Below are positions 38,110 through 46,936 of a DNA stretch of 64,000 nucleotides, piece after piece. The position numbers and the translations under genes are program-made. The notes under the pieces were generated by a model. That model was given only the letters and a program-made list of their open reading frames with translations, searched no databases and was not told where the DNA came from. The stretch is taken from positions 186,367 through 250,366 of the forward strand of contig NZ_KB902713.1 of assembly GCF_000379605.1 (NCBI RefSeq), written 5' to 3'. The DNA comes from Rhizobium giardinii bv. giardinii H152 (GTDB lineage: Bacteria > Pseudomonadota > Alphaproteobacteria > Rhizobiales > Rhizobiaceae). Every line of letters begins with the position of its first letter. Positions within the stretch are counted from its first letter, which is position 1.

Positions 38110-39108
38110 TCAGTCCAACAGGCTAAGATGCAGTGGCTCAGGAAAATACGCGAAGCCCTCTCCCGCTATGCCGACGTGCCCGTAGCCCGGCCATGGGAAG
38201 TGGTAGGACATGAAAGGTATTCTATTGAAGGCCAGCATTTTCAGAATGCGCACACGCGATTGAGCCGACAGTTTGGGATCGGTATCGAACGCAAATTCCA
38301 TCAAAGGTTTTTCGAACAGAAGCACAGGATGATGAGTGAGGTCGCCGCCATAGCACATTGTCTTTCCTGCTGACTCAATCATAAAGCAGCTATGGCCGAG
38401 TGTGTGTCCGGGAGCGCTAATGGCATGAATACCCGGAAGAAACTCCTGTTCGTCCTGGAAAAAAACCATGCGGTCCCGCACGGGTTTGAGGTTGTGGATC
38501 GCGGCTTTAACAAGACCGTTGAGATCGCCTCCAAGTTTTTTCTCGTCGGTCCAGAAATCGTAGTCGGTTTGGCTGATGTACACCTGGGCGTTTGGAAACG
38601 TTGGTTTCCCGTCGTCGCCCCAGATTCCGCCGACGTGGTCCCAATGAGCATGCGAACAGACGACAGCGTCAATATCTTCCAGCGCAATATTCGCGGCGGC
38701 CAAGCAAGACTTGAGACGGCCAGTCGTCGAGCCAAATTGCTTGAGCGATCCCATCCCCGTGTCGAATAAAACAAGCTTGCCAGCGATGTTCACGACAGGT
38801 GCGTTCTGGGCTAGAACGACCTCATCCGTGGGCAAGAAGCTGTGGGTGAGCATGGATCTTATCTCGTCGGCAGGAACGCCGAGAAAGCTTTGTGTCGGGT
38901 CGCCGAGCGGAAGTGGGCCGTCTGAAACGACGGTTACCTGGGCGTCCCCAATGGCAAATCGATAAAAGTCTGGAGCTTGTGCCCCGGAAACGGGGCTTGC
39001 CTCAGCGGGAGCCGCTATACTGTTCGCACCTAAAACGGCTCCACTCAATGCAGCTCCTCCTGCCAATAGTAAGTTGCGGCGGTCGATCTCGAAACGTTCA
39101 TTTCCCAT
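38110..39108 (-). CDS. Tat-exported metallo-beta-lactamase-fold hydrolase
   Basis: ATG 39108 (MGNERFEIDRRNLLLAGG) is preceded by GGGAGGAG, and gives 332 aa. The N-terminus is a twin-arginine-like signal (DRRNLLLAGGAALSGAVLG) ending near APAEA, so the mature enzyme should be periplasmic. The metal site is complete: SHAHWDHVGG, APGHTLGHS, GDLTHHPVL and MSYHFPWPG. It is a full-length paralogue of the cytoplasmic hydrolase at 30671-31564. No regulon dyad is found upstream. Confidence 0.88.
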   Translation of the reverse strand: MGNERFEIDRRNLLLAGGAALSGAVLGANSIAAPAEASPVSGAQAPDFYRFAIGDAQVTVVSDGPLPLGDPTQSFLGVPADEIRSMLTHSFLPTDEVVLAQNAPVVNIAGKLVLFDTGMGSLKQFGSTTGRLKSCLAAANIALEDIDAVVCSHAHWDHVGGIWGDDGKPTFPNAQVYISQTDYDFWTDEKKLGGDLNGLVKAAIHNLKPVRDRMVFFQDEQEFLPGIHAISAPGHTLGHSCFMIESAGKTMCYGGDLTHHPVLLFEKPLMEFAFDTDPKLSAQSRVRILKMLAFNRIPFMSYHFPWPGYGHVGIAGEGFAYFPEPLHLSLLD

Positions 39109-39741
39109 TTCACTCCTCCCGAGTTGCAAAAGTGCGTTTGCAGTGCGAACGCATATGCGCCGCGCTTGTCTTGCGGCGGATTTCGGCTTTGCCTGCATCG
39201 GAAAAGGTATCAAGTAGCAGGTCTAGGACAATTGAATTGCACGTCCGTTTCTATGAGCATCGCTCAAGAAAATGATCTCGATCGGACATGCAATTCATCA
39301 ATCGAATCAATCCGGTCCGGATTGCCGCGTTGCTTCGGCCATCTGATCCCATTGGCTTTCGGCGAGTTCGGAAGAACACTTGGTGCCTGACCGCGGGACG
39401 CGGTTCGCATCCGAATGTCGGCAAGATTATCGCGGATTTCCTTGCCTGCCTCATCGTCATGTGAGTGCCTCGGCGTCAGGTCGCCAACGGGCGTTCAGAA
39501 AGCGTTCGGAGGGTGTTACCTCTGCCCGCGAAGACGCGCACGGCACCTTGAAGAAGATGCCACGGAAAACCGCGAGAACGTCACGTTCGTCCAATGGACG
39601 CACTTTTCTTTGCGCATGGACATGTTGCGGAGCCGGCACCATGCTTCGGAAGCACTTGCCAGCCCAGCATTCGTCCTTAAATCCGCGAGATGGTGGCGCA
39701 ACGAAGTGGCCGACATATCTGCGGCCGCCTACGGTCACACC
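39109..39741. other. Intergenic region with one inverted repeat
   Basis: About 630 bp between the Tat-exported hydrolase and the TRAP genes. Besides the inverted repeat listed at 39234-39296, no gene or terminator is clear. Confidence 0.4.
39234..39296. repeat. 14-bp near-perfect inverted repeat upstream of the exported hydrolase
   Basis: GAATTGCACGTCCG (39234-39247) and CGGACATGCAATTC (39283-39296), one mismatch, 35 bp apart. It lies 125-190 bp before the hydrolase start. It may be a regulatory site for a dimeric or looping regulator or a relic of a mobile-element end; neither is proven. Confidence 0.6.
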
Positions 39742-41607
39742 TCACAGGAAGCCGGTCGAGAGCCAGGGCACCGCCGCGACGATCGCAAGCCCGAGAAGCA
39801 AGGCGATCATGTACCCCCACAGCGGCTTTATGCCTTCCACCGGGTTCACACGGCCAATTGCACAGGCGGCATAATAACCGACGCCGAACGGCGGGAGAAA
39901 CAGGCCCACTCCCATGGCGAGAATAACCACGATCGAATAGTGCACGTCGTGGATTCCCAATCCCTTGGCGATCGGGAAAACGAGCGGCGCGAACAGAACG
40001 ACCGCGGGAATGCCTTCCAGGACGCTACCGAGCACGATGAACGCGACGATCGACACGAACATAAAGATCGGCGCTCCTCCGGGAAGACCCGCCATCGTCT
40101 GAACCAGACCACGCGAGAAACCCGACTGGGTCAGGCACCAAGCCACAGCCGTTGCCGCCGCGATGATGAAAAGGATGGCCCCGGACAAAACCGCCGTTTC
40201 CACCAGCATCGGGCCGACCCGCTTCCAGTCGAACCGGCGGTAAATGAGGACACCTGCCAGCAACGAGTAGGCAATGCCGATTGTTGAAACTTCCGTGGCG
40301 GTAGCAACGCCTTCGACAACCGCTGTGCGGATGATAAAAGGCAGTGCCAAGGCCGGAAGTGCAATGAGGAATGTGCGGAAGATTTCCCTGGCTGGCGGCT
40401 TGCTAAAACCCGACATGTCCTCGTTGCGATATCGCCACCAGACGACAACGCAAAGCATTAATCCGCATACGAGTGCTGGCAAAAGTCCGCCTATGAACAG
40501 CGCAGAGATCGATACGCTCGTAACGGAGCCGATGGTGATCAATACCAGGCTCGGCGGGATCGTCTCCGTCTGCGCACCCGTGGCCGCAAGCAGGGCCACG
40601 AGATCGCCGGGCTTTGATCCTCTCGCCTTCATCTCCGGGAACAGTGCCGGGGCGACAGCAGCCATGTCGGCGGTCTTCGAACCCGATATCCCAGATACCA
40701 GGTACATTGCCGCTACGAGGACGTAACACAGGCCGCCTCTGACATGTCCGAGCAAGGACGCCAGGAAGTTCAGCATCGCTTTTGCCATGCCCGTGACCTC
40801 CATCAGCATACCCAGCAGCACGAACAGCGGGACCGCCAGCAGGAGAAGATGCGACATTCCCTCATCAAGCCGACCCGCGATTACGCTTATCGGACGGCTG
40901 GTACCCAGAGCCACATAGCTGATAGCAGCGAGAGCGAACACGAAAGCGATCGGAACGCCGCTCAGCACACCCAGTCCAATGAAGACAACGAAGAACAGCA
41001 CAAGGTTCCAGTTGCCCATCGCCATGATCAACGGTTTCGCCGCAATCGCCAACCCTATCAAGCATGCGGCTACAAGGACCCCGATCAGGAAATCGCTCAG
41101 CCTGATGCGCTGGAGGGCATTGGTCACGCCAAGGATAAGCATCAGCCCAAGTCCGATCGGAAGACCAAACGACCGCCATGCGACCGAAACTTCCATCGCG
41201 GGAGTGACGACCGGAACTTCATGAAGAGCGTAGGTCGTGGCCTTGGGCAGAAGAAGCACGCAGACCGAAAGGCAAAAGACGAGTGCAGCCACCTCCAGTC
41301 TTGCCCTTACGACGGGCGGCATCGCGTCCGCGATAACGCCCATCCTCATATGCTGTCCGCGGTGAAAAGCGAGGACCGCGCCCACGATCGAAAGCCAGAG
41401 GAACAACATCGAGGCGAGCTCGTCCGACCAGATGAGGGGCTCGCCCCATGCATAGCGGGCGAAGACGCCTGCAGACAGCACGAGTACCTCGACGACAACA
41501 AGTGCAGCCGCGATCATTTCAATCAGGCGCACGAGGCCCATTTCAGCTTTCGCCAGGACTGGCCACGTGCCGACCATGGGGGGGCTGACATTTTCAGAAG
41601 TAGCCAT
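39742..41607 (-). CDS. TRAP transporter fused small and large permease (DctQM)
   Basis: Inner-membrane protein of 621 aa. Residues 1-200 have the four-helix DctQ pattern (GVFARYAWGEPLIWSDELAS, FHRGQHMRMG); residues 200-621 are a DctM permease with about 12 hydrophobic segments and GISGSKTADMAAVAPALFP, followed by the TIPPS motif. Fused QM proteins are common in the family. Works with the DctP protein encoded 9 bp upstream to import an organic acid with Na+ or H+. Confidence 0.93.
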   Translation of the reverse strand: MATSENVSPPMVGTWPVLAKAEMGLVRLIEMIAAALVVVEVLVLSAGVFARYAWGEPLIWSDELASMLFLWLSIVGAVLAFHRGQHMRMGVIADAMPPVVRARLEVAALVFCLSVCVLLLPKATTYALHEVPVVTPAMEVSVAWRSFGLPIGLGLMLILGVTNALQRIRLSDFLIGVLVAACLIGLAIAAKPLIMAMGNWNLVLFFVVFIGLGVLSGVPIAFVFALAAISYVALGTSRPISVIAGRLDEGMSHLLLLAVPLFVLLGMLMEVTGMAKAMLNFLASLLGHVRGGLCYVLVAAMYLVSGISGSKTADMAAVAPALFPEMKARGSKPGDLVALLAATGAQTETIPPSLVLITIGSVTSVSISALFIGGLLPALVCGLMLCVVVWWRYRNEDMSGFSKPPAREIFRTFLIALPALALPFIIRTAVVEGVATATEVSTIGIAYSLLAGVLIYRRFDWKRVGPMLVETAVLSGAILFIIAAATAVAWCLTQSGFSRGLVQTMAGLPGGAPIFMFVSIVAFIVLGSVLEGIPAVVLFAPLVFPIAKGLGIHDVHYSIVVILAMGVGLFLPPFGVGYYAACAIGRVNPVEGIKPLWGYMIALLLGLAIVAAVPWLSTGFL

Positions 41608-41616
41608 GTCAACGCC

Positions 41617-42633
41617 TCAGATCAATTTGCCCGAGCTAGACTCCAGCAACGCCCATGCTTCCTCGCCAAAACGCCCCTTCCAATCGGAGTAGAACGACGA
41701 AGCTTGCAGCGTCGCGCGAAACTTGGAAACATCGACGTCGATGAATTCAAGACCCTTGCTCGTCAGCTCTGCCTGGAGTTCGGAATTCAGCTTTTCGACA
41801 TCGGCGCGTTGCACGAGGGCGGAGCGATTGATCTCGGTGACGACAATGTCACGCAAGTCCTCAGGAAGCATCTCGAAGTTGTCCCGATTGGCGAGGATCC
41901 AGAAGCCGTCCCACATATGGTTGGTCCGGGAGAGATACTTTTGAACCTCGTACATCTTGGCAAAGTAAATGCCAGCGAGCGGGTTTTCGAGACCGTCGGC
42001 CACGTGGGTCTGAAGCGCGGAATATGTTTCGCCCCATGGAATCGACGTCGGCGCGGCGCCGAGAGACTTGAAAAGCGATGTCCAGAGCGGCGCAGGAGGG
42101 ACGCGGATCTTGAAACCCTTGAGATCCTCGGGCGACTTGATCGGTTTCCCGATTGAGGTCGTCTGCCGGAAGCCGTTGTCCCACATCTTCTCGAAGGCGA
42201 GCAGGTTGACCTTCTCAAAAGCCGTCCGGATGCTCCGGCCGAGCTCGCCATCCACCGACTTCCAGACCTGCGCGTAGTCGGGATAGGCAAATCCTACGCC
42301 GGTGATGGCCGCCGGCGGGACGAGTGTGGCTGCGATGAGGCCTGTCTGCGCAAGAAGGTCCAGGCCACCCGATCGAAGCTGGCTAAGCATGTCCGCATCG
42401 GTGCCGAGCTGGCTCGCGGGAAACACCTGAATGCTGACCCGGCCGTCTGTTTGCTCGCTAATCTTGTTGGAGGCCTCGGTCATGCGGGTGTTGAGCGGAT
42501 GGTCAACGGGCATGATGTTGGCAAATTTGAACGAAAACTCCGGCGAGCTCGCGCGCATGATGCGCGGCGCCGCAAGCGTGGCGGTCATCGCCACGGAACT
42601 CATAATAAGCGTCCGTCGATTCATTGTGATCAT
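41617..42633 (-). CDS. TRAP transporter periplasmic binding protein (DctP)
   Basis: ATG 42633 (MITMNRRTLIMSSVAM) is preceded by GAGGAGGA; the frame runs upstream to 42810 without support. 338 aa with a Tat-like or Sec signal peptide ending near RIMRASS. DctP hallmarks: HPLNTRMTEASNKISEQTDG, RVSIQVFPASQLG, and the substrate-carboxylate Arg region FKIRVPPAPLW. First gene of the two-gene TRAP operon, divergent from the dehydrogenase operon. Confidence 0.92.
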   Translation of the reverse strand: MITMNRRTLIMSSVAMTATLAAPRIMRASSPEFSFKFANIMPVDHPLNTRMTEASNKISEQTDGRVSIQVFPASQLGTDADMLSQLRSGGLDLLAQTGLIAATLVPPAAITGVGFAYPDYAQVWKSVDGELGRSIRTAFEKVNLLAFEKMWDNGFRQTTSIGKPIKSPEDLKGFKIRVPPAPLWTSLFKSLGAAPTSIPWGETYSALQTHVADGLENPLAGIYFAKMYEVQKYLSRTNHMWDGFWILANRDNFEMLPEDLRDIVVTEINRSALVQRADVEKLNSELQAELTSKGLEFIDVDVSKFRATLQASSFYSDWKGRFGEEAWALLESSSGKLI

Positions 42634-43058
42634 TGGTTCCTCCTCTAACCGTGTTGATCTATGTCGATGTTTTTGGGAATTTGCTGTGCAGGCGCTCTCC
42701 TCGTAAGCGTCCGTCAGCACTCGCAGGTCACCTGACCTTTGAAATGATGTCCCTTGAAAGCTGGGAGCCTCCCAGTGTGCGGCTGGACGTAAAATAGGCG
42801 CTTGCGCCAAACGTCCGCAAATGAATTGCCACGGGGCATTGGTGAACTGAGCTCAGGGACGTTCGGCGCGATGCGCGAGGATGCCAAAGGTTTCTTGGCG
42901 GAGCCGTCAGGCAACATGAATCCAGGTCACATGTTCATCGCGCAAACTCTTTTGATGCGGAGGAAGCGGCCATGTTAACCGCTTCGTATGCGAGTACGGC
43001 ACCCGCCTATGGAATGTGCCGACCTAAGACGTGCCAGTATCTCGAAGGAGACCCGGAA
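42634..43058. other. Divergent promoter region of the TRAP and dehydrogenase operons
   Basis: About 425 bp with no supported gene; the frame of the dehydrogenase is open from 42972 but lacks homologous content there. Probably the target region of the LysR protein encoded at 44893-45846; no site could be assigned with confidence. Confidence 0.4.
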
Positions 43059-44000
43059 GTGCATAAAGCTTTAGAAACAAAGCCGAGCCCGGCACGAGGA
43101 CCGGGAAAACCGACAATCGGTTTTATCGGTCTCGGCTCTATGGGATTGCCCATGGCGTCGCATCTCCTGAAAAGCGGCTTCAGGGTCAAAGGGTTTGACA
43201 TCTCGGAGAATGCTCTAAGAAGCTTCGCTGACAGTGGCGGGACTGCCTATCCAGACGCTACGGAAGCCGCCAGCCAGACCGACGTCTTGATGTTGATGGT
43301 GGTCAACATCGACCAGGCGCACCAAGCCCTCTTCGAACGGGGCGCCCTGGCAAATTCAACCAGGGCCAGCGTCGTCGTCCTGATGTCAACATGCCCTCCC
43401 GGCGAGGTTGAACAGCTCGCCGAGGCCGTGACTGCTCGCGGTCACCGGTTTCTGGATGCGCCTGTTTCCGGCGGCGTCGCCGGAGCGCGCGACGCGTCGC
43501 TTTCCATCATGGTGGCTGGCGACAGGCAAACCTATGAAATGAGCCGCGATCTTTTCGACGTGCTCGGCTCCAAGATCTATTATCTCGGGGAGCGGCCTGG
43601 CCAGGCATCGGTTGCCAAAGCGGTCAACCAGTTGCTGTGCGGCGTACACTTGGCGGCAGCGGCTGAGGCGCTGTCGCTCGCCGAAAGGGCTGGCCTCGAC
43701 ACCTCAACGGTCCTCGAGATCGTGTCCGGCTCGGCGGCTGCCAGCTGGATGCTCAACGATCGTGGCCAGCGTATGCTTCTGGAGGACCCTGAGGTAACAA
43801 GCGCGGTAGACATCTTTGTGAAAGATCTCGGTATCGTGCTTGCCGCTGGCTCCTCTGCCAGGGCCGCCCTGCCGCTCGCCTCCGTTGCGCATCAGTTCTT
43901 CCTTGCCGCGTCTGGGCAGGGGTCAGGCTCGGCAGATGACAGTCAGGTCATTCGTGCGTATCGGGGAATGACGGCGGGCCAGAAGGAGGTAAAGAAATGA
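43059..44000 (+). CDS. Beta-hydroxyacid dehydrogenase (3-hydroxyisobutyrate / threonate dehydrogenase-like)
   Basis: Start GTG 43059 has AAGGAG 8 bp upstream; the frame opens at 42972. About 313 aa. Rossmann motif GFIGLGSMGLPMASHLLKSG, DAPVSGGVAGARDASLSIMV substrate-binding block, and catalytic Lys in AKAVNQLL, as in HIBADH, LtnD and related enzymes. Oxidises a 3-hydroxy acid with NAD(P). Its stop overlaps the start of the next gene by 4 bp. With DhaK/DhaL and a sugar-phosphate isomerase nearby, a C4 sugar-acid such as threonate is a reasonable but unproven substrate. Confidence 0.9.
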   Translation: MHKALETKPSPARGPGKPTIGFIGLGSMGLPMASHLLKSGFRVKGFDISENALRSFADSGGTAYPDATEAASQTDVLMLMVVNIDQAHQALFERGALANSTRASVVVLMSTCPPGEVEQLAEAVTARGHRFLDAPVSGGVAGARDASLSIMVAGDRQTYEMSRDLFDVLGSKIYYLGERPGQASVAKAVNQLLCGVHLAAAAEALSLAERAGLDTSTVLEIVSGSAAASWMLNDRGQRMLLEDPEVTSAVDIFVKDLGIVLAAGSSARAALPLASVAHQFFLAASGQGSGSADDSQVIRAYRGMTAGQKEVKK

Positions 44001-44845
44001 GTGCCGAGATCAAAAGCAATTACGCGCGACTGTCCGGCATCACCATGCACTACCTGACCGCAGGATCCGGCGAGCCGCTGGTTCTCCTTCACGGGGTGCC
44101 GCAGAGTTCGCACGAATGGCGGCACGTGATCCCCTTCCTCGCCGACAAGTACGCGATCATCGCGCCGGACCTGCGGGGCCTCGGCGACACTTCCCGGCCC
44201 GCCGATGGGTACGACAAGAAGACGATTGCCGAAGACGTGTGGGAGCTTCTTTCTGAACATCTGAAGATCGATCGCTTCAATCTTGTGGGACACGACTGGG
44301 GCGGCCCGGTGGCGTTTGCCCTGGCCGCGCAGCACCGGGAGGCAGTTAGCAAGCTCGCGATCCTGGACGTTACCATTCCTGGCGATGGAGCGGACATGTC
44401 GCAAGGCGGCCGGCGTTGGCACCACCCCTTCTTCAGGACGCCGGATTTGCCGGAAGCGATGTTCGGCGGTCGCGAGCATATCTATCTGGAATGGTTGTTT
44501 GACAATTATGGCAGCCGGGCAAACGTGCTGTCTCAGGAAGACAAGAATGAGTACTTCCGTACCTACCTGAAACCGGGTGGCCTGCGCACACTTCTCGCCT
44601 ATTATCGCGGCTTCCCGACTGACGTCAAAGACAACGAGTTATTCCTCGAGAGGGATGGCAAGCTCAAAATGCCGGTCCTCGCCCTGGGCGGAGACAGTGG
44701 TTTTGGCCGCGGCATGGAGACGATGGAATCAATGCAGCGGGTGGCAAGTGACGTTCGAGGTGGAGTGATCCCGGGCTCCGGTCACTGGGTTGCGGAAGAA
44801 GCTCCCGAATTCATAGCGAACGAACTCCGGAAATTCTTTGGCTAA
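43997..44845 (+). CDS. Alpha/beta hydrolase (epoxide hydrolase / haloacetate dehalogenase-like)
   Basis: 282 aa. HGVPQSSHEWRHVIPFLAD oxyanion region, nucleophile elbow GHDWGGPVAF with Asp as nucleophile, and final GSGHWVAEEAPE with the catalytic His. An Asp nucleophile points to epoxide hydrolase or dehalogenase chemistry and not to an ordinary esterase. Translationally coupled to the dehydrogenase through a 4-bp overlap. Confidence 0.88.
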   Translation: MSAEIKSNYARLSGITMHYLTAGSGEPLVLLHGVPQSSHEWRHVIPFLADKYAIIAPDLRGLGDTSRPADGYDKKTIAEDVWELLSEHLKIDRFNLVGHDWGGPVAFALAAQHREAVSKLAILDVTIPGDGADMSQGGRRWHHPFFRTPDLPEAMFGGREHIYLEWLFDNYGSRANVLSQEDKNEYFRTYLKPGGLRTLLAYYRGFPTDVKDNELFLERDGKLKMPVLALGGDSGFGRGMETMESMQRVASDVRGGVIPGSGHWVAEEAPEFIANELRKFFG

Positions 44846-44892
44846 ACCACTGCCTGAAGTCGGTGATGCGCGTCTGATCCACCAGTCGCGCA

Positions 44893-45846
44893 TCATCGAC
44901 CTTGAGTGTGCATAACTCCCGTCCCGCCGAGGTCGATATCACTCGCAGAAGCCGCGTCGGCAGCCAGGGTCTCTTCGATCCATCGTCTGAACAGAGCGAT
45001 CTTTGGCGTTCTCGCCCTGGACCTTAAGTACACGAGACTATGGCAATTGATGCAGGGGCCTTCCAGGCCAAAAGGCGCAACGAGCCTCCCGCTTTTCAGA
45101 TCTTGCCGGACGAGTATGAGGCTTTCCAGGCAAACGCCGAGTCCATCTGCGGCCGCGTTGATGGACATGAAAGATCTATCGAAACGTAGTCCTCTGTCCA
45201 TGTTGAGCGTAACGCCGTGGTCGTCGGCCCACTCCTGCCACCGATAGAGGTTCACTTCAGAGTGAATGAGCGGAACCCTGGTGAGATCCTGCGGTGAGCG
45301 AATTCCGTTTGCGCCCTCGACCAAAGACGGGGCGCAGAGGACCATGATCGGCTCAGGCGGGAAGGGCTCGACGGCGATGCCAACCTCTACGGGCTGGGTT
45401 CCATAGCGGATGTCTATATCGACGTTGCCGGTCCTCAGTTCGGCCGGGTCACCAGAAGCGTGCAGTCGAAGATCGATCTCCGGATAGCGGGCGCTGAACC
45501 GCGCCAGGCGAGGCATGAGCCACTGCGAAGCGAGACTGACGACCGAATGGATATTCAGGATGTCACTTTTGCCCTTCTTCGTGAAATTGCGTGTGGCGCT
45601 CTCGATTCTTCGAAACGAGGCGCTGATTTCTTCTGCATAGGCCCTACCGGCGTCGGTGAGCATGATCGAACGACCCGAGCGATGGAATAACGCAATGCCA
45701 AGCTCGGAATCCAGGGCAGCCATTTGATGGCTCACGGCCGAAGGGCTGATGCTCAGCTCCTCAGCTGCTTTTCCAAAAGATCCAAGGCGTGCAACAGCTT
45801 CCAATACCTGCAGCGATCGCAATGAAGGAAACTCCAACGCGCTCAT
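44893..45846 (-). CDS. LysR-family regulator (GcvA-like)
   Basis: ATG 45846 (MSALEFPSLRSLQVLEA) follows GGGGAGGAGGAG; 317 aa. Helix-turn-helix: VARLGSFGKAAEELSISPSA, VSHQMAALDSELGIALFHRS. The effector domain shows LARVPLIH-type and DMKDL-type GcvA features. Transcribed away from the isomerase-dhaKL operon, the classical LysR layout, so it likely controls that operon and perhaps the TRAP/dehydrogenase genes. Confidence 0.91.
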   Translation of the reverse strand: MSALEFPSLRSLQVLEAVARLGSFGKAAEELSISPSAVSHQMAALDSELGIALFHRSGRSIMLTDAGRAYAEEISASFRRIESATRNFTKKGKSDILNIHSVVSLASQWLMPRLARFSARYPEIDLRLHASGDPAELRTGNVDIDIRYGTQPVEVGIAVEPFPPEPIMVLCAPSLVEGANGIRSPQDLTRVPLIHSEVNLYRWQEWADDHGVTLNMDRGLRFDRSFMSINAAADGLGVCLESLILVRQDLKSGRLVAPFGLEGPCINCHSLVYLRSRARTPKIALFRRWIEETLAADAASASDIDLGGTGVMHTQGR

Positions 45847-46063
45847 CACTCCTCCTCCCCTTTTCTGCGTGCCTCGCCACCTCACCGAGTACGTTGGAGG
45901 ACCGCCCTTCCTCTATATTCCATGAGGAAATTTAACGCAAACTACTACGATGTTGAGTTGAGCTCATGAATTGGCGGATGGAATTCGCTTGTCGCGACGG
46001 AGCGTATTCAACATTTTGAACAGCGGAGCGGCCCTTGCGCCGTTCTTCGCGAAGGGGAGGATC

Positions 46064-46915
46064 ATGGCTGAACGGGTAATCTCCGTGTCCGGAGCGCCGT
46101 ACGATGGGCATAGCAGAGAGGCTGCACTGAAGAGTGCGGCAACCCTCGGGTTCACGCATTTCGAGCCGGCCTTTATCGTAGGGTATACAGAACCCTTCGA
46201 CGAGACCGCGTTCACACCTTCAGAGATGACCAGGTGGCGCAGCGCGCTTAAGGGTTCGGGGCTCTCATGCCACGCAATGTCGTCGCACATCGACCTTGGT
46301 TTCGAAGATTCGGTTGAAGTCTTCACGGGCCGCATGGCATTCGCCGCGGCTATTGGGGCCAAGCTTATCGCGACCAACGCCGCAGCTCGACAAAGGGAGG
46401 CAGCATTCCGTCGCAACGTCGAGATCATACTGAGACGAGCAGAAGCCTTCGATATCGTCGTCGGCCTGGAAAACCCGGGAGACGGAAGCGATAGCTTGAT
46501 CAACACCGCGCGGGACGGCATTTGCCTTGTTGAGGAATTCGGATCGCCCTTTCTGAAGCTAAATTACGACGCTGCAAACACGGCGTCACATAGACCGGAC
46601 ATGGACGATCTTGCAGGTGACGGGATCCTGGCGCTGCAGGGATCGGCGCACGCCCATATCAAGGATGTCCGTGAAACCGATGAAGGCTGGTATTTTTGCG
46701 ATATCGGGGACGGCAAGGTCGGCTGCGAGCGCCTCCTGGCGGTGATCGCAAAGGTCGACGGCTTCCCCGTCAGTATCGAACTTCCCTTGAGACTGCATAG
46801 AAATCGGCAGGCGCAGCCCATTCGCCGCCAAGATCCCGTGCCGCTGTCAACGATCGAGGACTCGCTCGCTCGGTCGCTCAAGGTCGTCCGGCGAGCGCTC
46901 AACGACAATCAATGA
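46064..46915 (+). CDS. Sugar-phosphate isomerase/epimerase (TIM barrel)
   Basis: ATG 46064 is preceded by AAGGGGAGG; the frame is open from 45971. 283 aa of the AP-endonuclease-2-like TIM-barrel family, with metal-binding patterns GLENPG, LNYDAANTA, HAHIKDV and SIELPL. Operon mate of dhaK (21 bp gap). Erythrulose-phosphate isomerases of C4 sugar-acid pathways belong to the same superfamily, which agrees with the DhaK neighbours. Confidence 0.85.
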   Translation: MAERVISVSGAPYDGHSREAALKSAATLGFTHFEPAFIVGYTEPFDETAFTPSEMTRWRSALKGSGLSCHAMSSHIDLGFEDSVEVFTGRMAFAAAIGAKLIATNAAARQREAAFRRNVEIILRRAEAFDIVVGLENPGDGSDSLINTARDGICLVEEFGSPFLKLNYDAANTASHRPDMDDLAGDGILALQGSAHAHIKDVRETDEGWYFCDIGDGKVGCERLLAVIAKVDGFPVSIELPLRLHRNRQAQPIRRQDPVPLSTIEDSLARSLKVVRRALNDNQ

Positions 46916-46936
46916 CCGTGTCTGGAGGAGGACGCA

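Noticed and set aside
40744..42156. A 470-aa plus-strand frame opposite the TRAP genes
   Set aside because: Composition is rich in His, Arg, Gln and Asp and shows no domain; the minus-strand DctP and DctQM proteins are unmistakable.
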